A stretch of DNA of 64,000 nt from Hydra vulgaris (Eukaryota > Cnidaria > Hydrozoa > Anthoathecata > Hydridae), in contig NC_088931.1 of the NCBI RefSeq assembly GCF_038396675.1, positions 75,124,001-75,188,000 on the forward strand. The letters are read 5' to 3'. Under the pieces are notes generated by a model. It searched no databases. It was not told the origin of the DNA and worked only from the letters and a program-made list of their open reading frames with translations. Below, one piece after another: positions 1-24,295 of the stretch. The position numbers and the translations under genes were made by a program. The first letter of the stretch is position 1. Each line of letters starts with the position of its first letter.

Positions 1-485
1 TAAAACAGAAATAAAAAAAACTTTTTAAAAATAGCTTTCTATTCAATCGACTAAAAAGTAGAAAATAACTTTTTTCTGTTTCTGGTACTCGTGGAAATCA
101 TGTTCTTAGCAATAATCACTTTTGTAAAGCCAATACTGGAAGACATTGACGGCAATTCATGTACGTATGTAAACAAACAAACTCATCGAAGTAAAGGAAT
201 AGAAAGTTTGGCGCCTTTAGCTTTATGTACATTTAAAACGAATTTGATTTTGAAAGCATCTGACTTAAAAGGCACCAAACTTTCTATTCCTTTACTTCGA
301 TGAGTTTGTTTGTTTACATACGTACATGAATTGCCTTCAATGTCTTCCAGTATTGGCTTTACAAAAGTGATTATTACTAAGTACATGATTTCCACGAGTA
401 CCAGAAACAGAAAAAAGTTATTTTCTACTTTTTAGTCGATTAAATAGAAAGCTATTTTTAAAAGGTTTTTTTTATTTATTTTATT
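1..485. mobile_element. Foldback (long inverted repeat) element
   Basis: Bases up to about 215 are the reverse complement of about 271-485 with scattered mismatches, around a 55-bp unique loop (216-270). The outer end may lie before the window. Small ORFs on both strands here are mirror images of each other, so they follow from the symmetry and are not genes. Such structures are typical of MITE or foldback elements; no transposase is present. Confidence 0.8.
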
Positions 486-1654
486 TTCTACTTTTTAGTC
501 TTGATAAAATTGAATTATTACACTTATTGATTATGATTAATATTCAATAAAAATTTATTTTGAATTCTGTATATAATAATTAACAAAAATATTTGGAGCA
601 TATTTTTTTTTATTAATTTAAATGTTGGTTGGGTCTGCTTCTCGGTTGATGTATTTGTTTTTTTTTGGACGCATTTTTATTTGTCTGAAATTAACAAGTG
701 GAATATTTGTAAAATTTTTAATTAAATTTTTATTGATACTTAACACTTTTTGATGCCCTCTCGGTTTCCGATATTTTTTTCGGAGTTCCAGATCTCACCA
801 ACGGGGAGGTGGGGCATCGTAAATCTAAAAGACTTATTAAGTCAAATGTAACAAATATAGCTATTGTTAGTCGGCAAAAGATTATTTGTAAAATTTCAGG
901 GCTGTACGATCAAAAGAATTGCTTCAAAAAGCGCTGTGAAGTTTTGGCCTCCACAAAAAAAAAATCAAAAAATGCGGACTCGTCAGTGAGTGAATAAAAA
1001 GCTATAAAAAAAGTCTTGCTTTAAAAAAGATGTTTATAAGTAAGCTTATTTTTAATATTTTTAATATTTTGGATGCTAATTAAAACTTCAAATGTTAAGT
1101 TAGGGAGTTTAGTCAATTTTTATAGCGAATGGAATTTTTTTAAATTTAAAATGCATAAGTTTCCTTAAGATATTCCTTTTTTAAAATGGTTTCAATCACT
1201 TCTGTAGCTTATTTAGTTCCAAAGATATACGTGTTTTAATATTTTCAATACATGGACTTTTTATGAAATATTTTGTTAAAGTAACATTAAATTTTTGACA
1301 CCGAAAATTAAAAAAAAAAAACATTTAATTTTCTTGCGTAAAACGTTGCATTAACAAATTTTTAATAAAACTTTATTAGAAATTAAATCGTAAATAGGAA
1401 TTATTTGTATATATGAAAGTTTTTCCGGGGTTTACAAATACGGACCATTAAATGGTCAGCAGTAAATATATTTTAAAATTAGTTTAAGAAAATTTTTCAA
1501 TGTTTTAATCTTTACTGTTTTAAGCGTAACAAATCTTTGATGATAAATATTGATTTAAGTTAACTTTTATTAATTTTCTTTAATATATCAAGTGGATCCA
1601 AATAACACATACCGAAAACGTCAAAATACGCAGAAAATAAAGATTGGTCTTTAC
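486..1654. other. AT-rich stretch with one weak coding-like patch
   Basis: Mostly AT-rich sequence with homopolymer runs. Only 753-997 on the plus strand looks coding-like: it is open for about 80 codons, less AT-rich than its surroundings, lysine/serine-rich, and contains DLTNGEVGHRKSKRLIKS. I recognise no family. It may be an exon or remnant of a mobile-element protein, or chance. Confidence 0.3.
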
Positions 1655-2331
<677 letters not shown>

Positions 2332-4395
2332 TCAATTTGTCTGTGAAAAAAGATACATAAATGATGTATAAATAAATTTGTCTGTGAAAAATGATACATA
2401 AATGATGTATAAATTCCATAATTTAAAACCATTTCCATAATTGTTCCTTTTGACTTTGGTTTTGACCATTGACTTAAGGTCATTAATTTTTTTATCTGAG
2501 AGCAAAAAACGTGTTGAATCACTTTTTAATGGAGGAAATTCTTTCAGAACTTTAACTATCTGTTTATTCTTTCTCTGAGGGGTACCTTTTATCAATCTTT
2601 CTTCAATTAACGGACAAAAGAACGATTTTTTGAATTTAAATTGATAAGGTACATGTTTTTCACGACACATTAGTTTTACCTTTGCAAAAGGCACTTTATG
2701 GAAATATAAAAACTTGGAAGCAAGTTTGAAGTTTTTGAAGTCATCTTTGTACATTTGTATGACTTTCAATTCTACTCCATAAGTTTTTTCAATAGAAGGC
2801 AGTAATTTGAATAAAGTAGGAGGACTGTAAATCTCAAAATGTCTTAATTTTTTCTCAATCATACAATATGCGCAGTGTCAATATTCTGTACTGAACTATG
2901 ACCAGGTTCACTATACTTCTGTTCAATGAGTGGTATTCCGCTTTCATTTTGAAAATTTTTTATTGCCATACACACAATTGAGTTCTTATTCTGGGGAACA
3001 CAAGAATCAGACTACAAAATAATTTGATCAATTCATATATTAGGACAGTCTTGAATAATTTTAATAGTTTATACAGACAACTTGCAAGTTCATTTGCGCC
3101 TCATTGCACCAGTCATAGATTTATTCCAAAGTGCACAATAAGTTTTGTTATTCAATGAACACTGGGCTGTGATTTATAACAATTTAAATTTCTTTTGTAA
3201 TAGAATGCAGAAATATTAGAAATTGGAAGGGGAAATACTTTTTCTAAATCAAAAGTCATAATTGCTGTGGTTTTGTAATCTCTATTTACAACTTTAGCTA
3301 GGTCACATTTTCTTTCTTGTCTAGTTAATATCTTAGTTATGCTGCATATTTTTTGATCACATTTTAGGTCACATTTTCTTTCTTATCTAGTTAATAGCTC
3401 TCTATGCTGCAGTATCTTTTGATCATCTTCTTTGTTTTTATACTCTTGACATAAATCACACAAATTTTCTTTGGTTTATGAAATTCCATATTAAACTTTG
3501 TATTAAAAGTTAAATAATAAACATCTTTTTTTACATTGAACTCTGGGTAAGCTTGTGTAAACAACCTGTACATTTTAATTGTACTTAATGACAGCTCTAA
3601 ATATTTTTGTTAGTATTCTGTCTGCAATAGTGTGAATCAACTGTTGGAAAACTATTTAAATGTTCTCTGATCTTATCTAAGACTTGATTAGGTTTAGTTT
3701 TTCTACCTACCATTTTTCCTTTCTTCGGAGACCTTGGTAGTTCACTTACTTTATTTACCACATTATTAAAATTATAGTAAATTCTTCTTTCACTGATATT
3801 TAATGTTTTTAGAAAAAATAATTTACAAACTCTGCTTCTAACATCGTTCTTTTCAAAATGATATTTATAAACACACTTCTTGTTTTTCAATTCCTGAACT
3901 TTTTCTTTTACAATCCCACTTTTCTATATTTTGAGTATAAAAGTTAAGTTTTTTAGTGTCAGAAAATAAGAATGGATTTCAACTATGTCATTAGCACTAA
4001 AAACTTCAAAACATTTAGTTCACACAGTGAAGAACAAGCTTCTCCTACTTTTCTCTTTGGTCTCTCTTGACCATTTCTATCTATGCAGGCCTTGCCACAC
4101 TGCCTTTGCTTTTTTCTGACACTTATTTTCCGCTTCTTAACACTTCTTTGTCTTTTTCTTGTGAGTTTTCTGCAAAATATAATTAAAGTAATAATAAATC
4201 TATTGTATTGGAAACTATTTATTAAACTGCTTATTAAAAGTAGAAAAATTAATGTTATTAAAACTATAATTTAGAATATTATAAAAAACAATGCATAAAT
4301 ACAGTTGATGTAAAAATAAATAAATAAAAGGTAACGATAATAAAATAAATTTCAAGAACTTATTTTGAATGTAAAAATAATGATCTCTTTAAAAC

Positions 4396-4426
4396 TATTC
4401 GAGCGCAAAAGTTTTGCGCTCGAATA
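4396..4426. repeat. Perfect hairpin, 15-bp arms
   Basis: TATTCGAGCGCAAAA is followed by one G and its exact reverse complement. It lies 14 bp from the next hairpin. Confidence 0.9.
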
Positions 4427-4440
4427 AATTAGTAATAGTA

Positions 4441-4532
4441 AATATAAAATACTTGCGTACAAAGATTGGATTACAATACGTTTTGGCAAAACGTATTGTA
4501 ATCCAATCTTTGTACACAAGTATTTTATATTT
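4441..4532. mobile_element. Near-perfect 92-bp palindrome
   Basis: Two arms of about 45 bp with a single-base centre near TTTTGGCAAAA and about two mismatches. It lies inside the decayed minus-strand gene and is probably a very small foldback MITE. Confidence 0.85.
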
Positions 4533-4671
4533 AATTTTCATTGTTAGAAGAAATGATAGTAGAAGAAAAAGATGAATTAGTAGGGTCTTCCACTACATAT
4601 CTAGGGGTTTCTTTCTCCATTTGGTGGTTGGGCTCCAATACTATTGGTATTGGATTATCAGCATCAGAAGC

Positions 4672-5650
<979 letters not shown>

Positions 5651-6830
5651 CACTGCCGCTCACGGAAGTTAGGACAAAAAATATTTTTTCAAAAGAACAA
5701 TATTAAAATGTAATTACGTTATAAAATTATTTACTTATATTAGTAAAATTTATGTTTATATAAAAATAAATCAAGTTAAATAAAACTTGTATCAAAAAAA
5801 TTCTAAATTAAGTTATTTTAATGTAAATATATTAAAATAACTAACATTTAAAATAACATAAATTGTACTCACAAGTAAAAGTCTTATCATTTTAAATAAA
5901 TAAACAGAGAACGCAGAAACATATTAAAGGTCACGTATGAACCTGTATTTTACATTATCAACTCAAATCTTTTAAGTTTGTCATTTAACAAGTATTTCTA
6001 TTGTTTACTGTGTTTTTGCAGATATTTTGTGTATTTTGTGTTAGTGTTTAAAAAATTTCAAGTGCAGAAGTTCCAAGGTAAAATTATTAGTTACTTTTTT
6101 AGTGTAAATTCAAAATATTGAAAAAAATATGCCTAAAGGTAAGCCAATAAGTGTTGAAAAAAGGACAGCAATACTTACTTTGCTTCAAGAAGGCTATACA
6201 GTTAGAAAAATAGCTGAAAAATTAAATCTGAGTAAATCAACAGTTAGCTATACGATTTATCGATATTGAGAATCTGGAAGTTTGGAAGACAGAAACCGTC
6301 CAGGTCCTTCGAAGATTGCTAAAAGCTAATTTGCATGGTCGTGTTGCTATCCGAAAACCATATCTACGAAAAGTTAATCGAAAGAAGAGATTCCGTTGGG
6401 CACAGCTCCACAAAAATTGGACGATGGATGAATGGAAACAAGTACTCTGGACCGATGAGTCAAAATTTGAAGTTTTCGGAAATAAGCGAAGAGTTTACGT
6501 TAGAAGATCTGCTGAAGAAAAAATACTCACTCAATGTCTGGTTCCAACAGTAAAACATGGTGAAGGCTCTGTGATAGTTTGGAGTTGTTTCTCTCTAGAT
6601 AGAGTGGGATATTTGCATAAAATCGATGGTATAATGAGAGCAGAACATAGAGATATCCTGGAAACGAGTGCAATCCCTTCGGGACTTCGATTAATTGGAT
6701 ATAATTTTATTCTGATGCATGATAATGACCCTAAACATACTGCATTATTATGTAGAAATCATTTAGAATCAAAAAAAGCTGAAAATGTATTACGTGTAAT
6801 GACCTGGCCTCCCCAAAGCCCAGCGTGCAA
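5651..6830 (+). mobile_element. Tc1/mariner element, 3' truncated
   Basis: The left end reads TA then CACTGCCGCTCACGGAAG, typical of a Tc1-type terminal repeat next to a TA target. It contains the damaged transposase at 6129-6840. The right terminal repeat is absent: at about 6830 the sequence passes directly into a minus-strand LINE tail, so a LINE insertion or deletion removed the 3' end. Confidence 0.75.
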
Positions 6831-6840
6831 AATTAAATAA
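6129..6840 (+). pseudogene. Tc1-type transposase, broken
   Basis: ATG at 6129 opens a helix-turn-helix paired-like domain (MPKGKPISVEKRTAIL ... VRKIAEKLNLSKSTVSYTI) that hits a TGA at 6267. The GRPR-like linker (DRNRPGPSKIAKS) follows. The second HTH is mostly missing: sequence jumps to the catalytic domain at about 6320. That domain has WTDESKF (first Asp) and MHDNDPKHTA (second Asp), but after WPPQSPA the protein ends, so the DLNPIE segment with the third acidic residue is lost. About 240 codons remain of the usual 340. It cannot be active. Confidence 0.9.
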
Positions 6841-7790
6841 ATAGTTTATATACAAATAACAAATGAGATATTCATTCAACGTAGATATAATTATGCAAAA
6901 TTGATTGAGTTAATTTTACTCTTAAAGATGTTGATATTATTGGCATTAAAAACATCGAAAGGCAACTGATTCCAAATGTTACCAATTCGGTAAGAGAAAC
7001 TATATTTGCGAATATCTAGTCGACATTGTTATTTGCGCATTTTATATTTATGTCCTCGCGTGTTGTTTTTGTAGCCAATAAAAAAGAACATAGATTTATC
7101 AATTAAGACCAAGTTATGCAGAATTTTAAAGCAAGTTGATAAATCATATTTTACTTGCCTTATTTCAAGCGACTCCAAATCAAGCAATTTAAGTCGGTTA
7201 TAGTAGGTCAAACGTTTTTGCACGTCCTCAACTATCTTTATCATTTCGGCATAAATTGGCAACCAATCTTGGGAGCAATATTCTAATACAGGCCTAATAT
7301 ATGTATTGAAGGCTCTTACTAAGATACTAGGATCGTGGGACTTGAAACATTTTAAAATAAGGTATGCTCTAGTATTAGTTGCATGTACAACGTTTGAAAT
7401 TGCTTTTTATGGTTCAGTTGAGAATCCAGAGTCATTTTTTTCATTAACCGAGATCTTTTGAAATAGAAGGCCAAGCTAAAATATGATCTCCTAACCTATT
7501 GTAAAAGTTAATGAATTTTCTCGATGAAGCACGCGCGATCGTATGAAAAATATACTTACTGGTAGAAATGGGTAGTTGCCATGTTCTGATTAAAGTATTA
7601 CGTTATCAAGAGCATTAACAAGGTGATGGCTATGGTCCGTATTGCAAAATGAACTGTATAACTTGATGTCATCGGCGTAAAGCTTTAAAGAGCAGTCAAG
7701 ATTGTTAACAACAGCGGTTATATTGTTGATATATATTAGAAAAAGTGTTGGGCCAACACGCTACCCTGAGGAACTCCGCTAACGATATAA
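6841..7790 (-). mobile_element. 5'-truncated LINE with decayed reverse transcriptase
   Basis: On the minus strand, GVPQGSVL starts at about 7780 and LYADDIKLY (the catalytic YADD) lies at about 7665-7685; a missing G between them causes a frameshift. Then come the thumb/connection motif VQKRLTYYNRLKLLDLESL (7029-7262) and the tail motif FSYRIGNIWNQLPFDV (about 6960). This order is typical of CR1/Jockey-like LINEs. The 5' part is cut off by a TA array, and the 3' end runs into the Tc1 transposase, implying insertion into it. Confidence 0.8.
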
Positions 7791-7795
7791 TTATT

Positions 7796-8420
<625 letters not shown>

Positions 8421-8690
8421 GCTACCTACATAAGACCAATTTTAGAGTATTGCTCTCTGATTTGGTTGCCAACCCGCACTGAATTGAAGAGAGATAGAAT
8501 AGTATACCTAAATAACTTAGAATTCTTGTTTTGGAACTACTAGAAATTTGTGGCCTTAAGCGAGAAATGATGACATGTTACAAAATTACGAACAATTTAG
8601 TTTGCCTAAATATATCAAGTTTTGTTTTTAATAAACAACTATATTTACACTCGAGGTCTTAAAGGATTTCAGATTTTACAGAATTACATG
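8421..8690 (+). pseudogene. LINE reverse transcriptase C-terminal fragment
   Basis: TYIRPILEYCSLIWLP (from about 8424) is the classic LINE post-RT motif. A shifted frame then gives CYKITNNLVCLNISSFVF, also standard for CR1/Jockey-like tails. The fragment is broken by stops and frameshifts and lies opposite in orientation to the LINE at 6841-7790. Confidence 0.65.
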
Positions 8691-9510
<820 letters not shown>

Positions 9511-9514
<4 letters not shown>

Positions 9515-9753
9515 AAATATTTTTTGTACTATTCTCAACTAGACTTATACTCATTGATAAATTTTAAGTTTCATAGTATTATCTTTCAGCGTTAAAAAAT
9601 AATGACTATATAAAATTTACAACCCCCTCAAATTGAGGGGGGATTAAACTTTATATGGTCATAATTTATGAAAGCTAAAATATTTTACTTTGAAATTTAA
9701 AATTTATCGATGAATATAAGTCTATTTGAGAATAGTACAAAAAATATTTCATC
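9511..9753. mobile_element. Full-length 243-bp foldback MITE
   Basis: GATGAAATATTTTTTGTACT at the left is mirrored exactly at the right end (9734-9753). The arms pair across their length with scattered mismatches, meeting in a GC-rich centre (ACCCCCTCAAATTGAGGGGG). It abuts a TA array. It has no coding capacity. Confidence 0.85.
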
Positions 9754-10545
<792 letters not shown>

Positions 10546-10599
10546 AATAAGATAATGATGCTGGTGATGATAATGATGATGATGATGCTGATGATGATA

Positions 10600-10662
<63 letters not shown>
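10546..10662. repeat. (GAT)n microsatellite
   Basis: About 115 bp of GAT repeats with a few interruptions. It reads as poly-Met on the plus strand and poly-His or poly-Ile on the minus strand. Confidence 0.97.
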
Positions 10663-10663
<1 letters not shown>

Positions 10664-10830
10664 CCATAGTTAAATTCGGTATTGTCACTTTTTTTTTCGT
10701 TAATGTAGATTTTTTTTCGGTATCGCAACTTCGCTTTCGTTTTTGCAACAGCGCTATCGTTTTTGCAACCACGTCATTCGTTTTTGCAACCGAAATGTAT
10801 TTAAACTCGTTTATGCAACCCGCAATAGGT
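10663..10830 (+). repeat. Short dispersed TTCGTTTTTGCAAC motif
   Basis: Directly after the GAT array a motif close to TTCGTTTTTGCAACC recurs about four times at 15-25 bp spacing (about 10720-10820). A related TCGGTATTGCAAC motif occurs near the second GAT array (22916-22960), suggesting both arrays belong to one repeat family. Confidence 0.5.
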
Positions 10831-11283
10831 CAAATCGGCACCGGTAAGAAAATGTTAAAGCTTTCCGCCATTAAATTTACTTGAGGAATCTTCAAAAATT
10901 TGTTTAAGATGGTTTTAGATTTTTTAAAGTGTTTTGGAAAGTTTGTAATAATAATATTAATTTTAGTTTTTTAAACGGATTATTAAAATAGATTTTATCA
11001 AAAAATAAAAATAGTTGAAGCTGTATTTTCACTAAATGTTGTTTAGTTATATACATACTGTATGTATGTATGTCATAGCACAGTCAATGTCACATTAGCA
11101 CTTGGACAAATAATTTAATGTTAATGTTTTAACTATTTAATATTATTCAATATTAATTATATTGATTTAACTAAAACATTTTGATTTTAAAGTTTTGGTT
11201 TGATTTGCCTTGTTGGTAAGAAACAATTAATTTAATTAAAAGTTTCAAAAATATATAGTCAGCTATAAATCCTACAAATTCAA
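10831..11283. promoter_or_regulatory. Upstream region of the Crypton-domain gene
   Basis: About 450 bp of AT-rich DNA before the first ATG. No TATA element can be assigned in such sequence. An AG at 11261-11262, 22 bp before the ATG, could serve as a spliced-leader acceptor (cnidarians such as Hydra trans-splice), but this is speculative. Confidence 0.25.
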
Positions 11284-20815
<9,532 letters not shown>

Positions 20816-20828
20816 TTTTTAGATTTTT

Positions 20829-21045
<217 letters not shown>

Positions 21046-21373
21046 CATATGAATCTTACTTCGAAATATTTCTAGTTTTTAATACTTTGATTAAATAAAA
21101 AAACATGGTTAAAGTTTTGAAGTATAATAAAGCAATCAATATTATACAAAGTTTGCGATTTGCTATAACTTTTTTATTAGCATTTATGTTTTGAAATTCG
21201 AAATTTTTTCATTCAACAGGTTGGCATTTGTTTTTACCAAATTTAAGTCAAAATTTTTACTTGTTAATTTTACCTGTTAAATTTCTGATGAAAAATTCTC
21301 TCATTTGATTTAAATGTGAAGATTTGTAGTATTTAAATTTTTTATCAGGTGAAAATCTTTTAATATTTTTAAA

Positions 21374-21387
21374 GATATATATATATA

Positions 21388-21482
<95 letters not shown>
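21374..21482. repeat. (TA)n microsatellite
   Basis: TA array with a short TGTGTG insert near its start. Confidence 0.97.
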
Positions 21483-21485
<3 letters not shown>

Positions 21486-23394
21486 TGTATATTGGTACAT
21501 GTTGTATTCTATTAGAAAAAAATAACTCTTGTCTGCTTAAAGTGATTTATATTTTTTGCAAAATAGATCAAATTATGCTAAAATAATTTAAATTAAAGCA
21601 AAACAGTTAATATAATAGAGGAAATAGGTTTTAGATTACCTATTTAAAGGTCTTAATCAACACCCCATAAATTACGAAACGCTAAGTTTCACTAACAACA
21701 AAACAAAAAAGATCAAAAGTTTTTCCTCGCCTTAAATTAATTAAGAAATAAAACTAGCTCATCAAGTTTAATAAAAATCACCACGTAAAAAAACTTAAAA
21801 TCTTCTGTTTTTTAAATAAATTTAGCGTTGCGTGATTATGAACGATCCCTAAAACAATAGGATTGTGGTTACATTTTGTTCAACAATGGATCATGAAAAC
21901 TAAATAGGACTGAATTTTTGGAACGCATCTTTTACAGTTATTACTTCATTTTATATACTTTAATTACAATTTATATATAGTTAGTTCCTTATCTATTTCA
22001 GATGAAACAGATACTTGAAATTTATTTGACGCAAACTTATGACGTAGTGCGATGCTTGAGATCAAATCTCTGCTTAACCGGGCACGTCATCCTCTTCTTG
22101 AGGCGGTTTTAAAGACTGTTACAGTAACCATACGTATTATATATTAAATTATATTTCCATAAAAACTACAAAACTTTAAAAAAGTTTGAATGATATAAAG
22201 TTAGAGGGGCGGTTATAACATTTTTCGGAATAATACAGTATAAACCTTATCAATTTTAAACGATTCTTTAATATATATAACCTAAAATTAGTTTATGAAT
22301 TTAATTTATTATGTAATTTTTACTTTTTAGCATTGCTTAAAAAAACCTCCGCTTTTAAACAGCGTACCACCCTTCCACCCGCCGTTATAGATAAAAATAA
22401 ACTACTCACTGTTTCTAGTTCACTGATTATATAATGTCTACATTATCTTACGCTAAAGGTTTTAGCCACCAAAATAACTTTCTTTTAAGGGTCCAACCTG
22501 CCTTATGCTTTCTTAAATGCTCTTAAAAGATGTCTCTCGATACCCGATTTTTCTTAATAATTCAGCGCCTTTGGTCATGTACTTATCCTAACATTTAGTC
22601 AATATTCCTGGAACAATATTTATAAAAATAGACTTTCATAGAAAGCTCTTTAACTTCTATATTAATTTATTATTAAATATAGTAAATTTTAAAAGTTTTA
22701 CTCGATTCATCAAAAGTAATCCGTGTAAACCACCATTAAATATGCGTATTTTGTTTAAAACTAACAAGTTTTTCTGTTAAACCTCAACATTTTTTTTTTA
22801 ATTTTGAAAAATTATATAATTTTTTTCATAAAAATAAAGATTATTCTTTGGATTATGGTTTTTTACTGATATTTGACCTAAAATAAACAAAGAATCAAGG
22901 TTTTTACAAGCGATCGGTATTGCAACCTTCATTAATCGGTAATGCAACTTCTACGACATACCCGTGATACAGCTAAAAATGTATCTTCTTTTTATTAAAA
23001 ATTATTTCAGTATCTTTCATACCAAAGATAACGGAGTCCATCACTCACTTTCATAATCACCAATCAACAAAATAAAAGTTATGAGTTTTTTTAGATTTAT
23101 CATGAAATCAAGTAAGCTTTAACTCAAGTATAATTAGAAACAATTTATACTTGGTTTAATAAAAAAAAAATTTCATGATAAATTCATATTTTAGGCTTAT
23201 ATGATAATGGTGATCATTATATTTTTAGGGGTGATCGACTCCTAACAATGTTTAAAATCATATCAGAATAACAATTTAACCATCACCCCATTTTTAATAA
23301 AAACAATAACAAAATATCAAAACCTCGGTAATGCTACGCGCCGTTAAATTGGAATAAAAGCGCAAAGTTGCATTATCGAATAAATTTCAACATA
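21483..23394. other. About 1.9 kb without recognised genes
   Basis: AT-rich, stop-rich in all frames. Near the right end, TCGGTATTGCAAC and TCGGTAATGCAAC (22916-22950) echo the motif beside the first GAT array. Confidence 0.5.
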
Positions 23395-23395
23395 C

Positions 23396-23466
<71 letters not shown>

Positions 23467-23485
23467 GTGATGTTGATGACGATGG

Positions 23486-23571
<86 letters not shown>

Positions 23572-23680
23572 ATGATGATGATGACGGTGGTGATGATGAC
23601 GATGGTGATGATGATGTCGAAGAGGAAGAGGAAGAAGCAGAAGAAGAAAAAAAATAAGATAAAAGAAGAAGAAAAAGAAG
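23395..23680. repeat. (GAT)n microsatellite followed by an (AGA)n purine tract
   Basis: GAT repeats to about 23615 with a few GGT/GAC variants, then an AAG/AGA-rich purine strand to about 23700. The poly-Met ORF is an artefact. Confidence 0.96.
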
Positions 23681-23700
23681 AAAAGTAATAATTAGAAGAA

Positions 23701-24290
23701 GAGAAAAGGAGATGAAAAATTAAAGTAATAATAATAATTGATAAAAAGTTATTTGACTAACATTGTGAGCATTCCAGAATTATCTAATTATTAGGAAAAA
23801 AATAAATTGGAGAACGTACACCATGACGATGGACCTTTTAAAGATTATAGTTTAATTGTACAAGAACGACTGTAAACAATTACTAAACTTATTAAAGTCG
23901 CTCTTAAATTATATAACAATTAAATTTACCAAATGAGCTATTACAAGACTTTTGTTAGCATCAGCAGGCTTAAACATCAGTAAAAGTACCACAAATTTTA
24001 GCAAGTCTTTTTTCTAATGTTCAGAAAAAAATATAATGGCATGTGAGAAAATCTACTTCTTTCAGTACTATAATAAACTTATATAACGACAAGTACTCAT
24101 AGTATTCAAAAATAACAATACGGTTTTCTTTTGGACTCTTGAAGAAAAAGACGAATTTAGACAGTTACCGCAAAACAGTATATTATAATGTGTGTGGTGT
24201 CTATTGAACTAAATTTTATCCAATGATTTATGTCTTTGATTTAATAAGAAAAAAAATTATGGCTTTGTTATAAAATAACGGAACTTGTAT
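23701..24290. other. AT-rich spacer
   Basis: No gene or structured repeat seen. Confidence 0.4.
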
Positions 24291-24295
24291 CAAAC

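Larger units (their letters stand above)
2332..4671 (-). pseudogene. Decayed transposon-type gene of the SHYCR / DDE-like family
   Basis: Read on the minus strand, pieces in different frames follow the order of a widespread uncharacterised invertebrate family thought to be transposon-derived. An acidic N-terminus starts at 4671 (MASDADNPIPIV). A basic segment ending in a cysteine pair (RQCGKACIDRNGQ, about 4080) follows. Next come a helical segment ending ISERRI and FPTVDSHYCRQN (3597-3890), an FHKPKK-C segment (3391-3573), a core with SDSCVPQNKN (about 3000) and EPGHSS-D-H, and a C-terminal domain (2332-2862). Several stops and frame changes separate them, and two hairpins (4396-4426, 4441-4532) interrupt the N-terminal part. 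Family assignment rests on motif order recalled from the family. The core resembles an RNase H-like nuclease, but catalysis is inferred. It is clearly not a functional gene. Confidence 0.65.

Noticed and set aside
91..395. Two overlapping 70-codon ORFs on opposite strands with similar ends
   Set aside because: The similarity follows from the inverted repeat they lie in.
10555..10884. Poly-Met, poly-His and poly-Ile ORFs over GAT arrays (also 23368-23688)
   Set aside because: Direct translations of a trinucleotide repeat in different frames.
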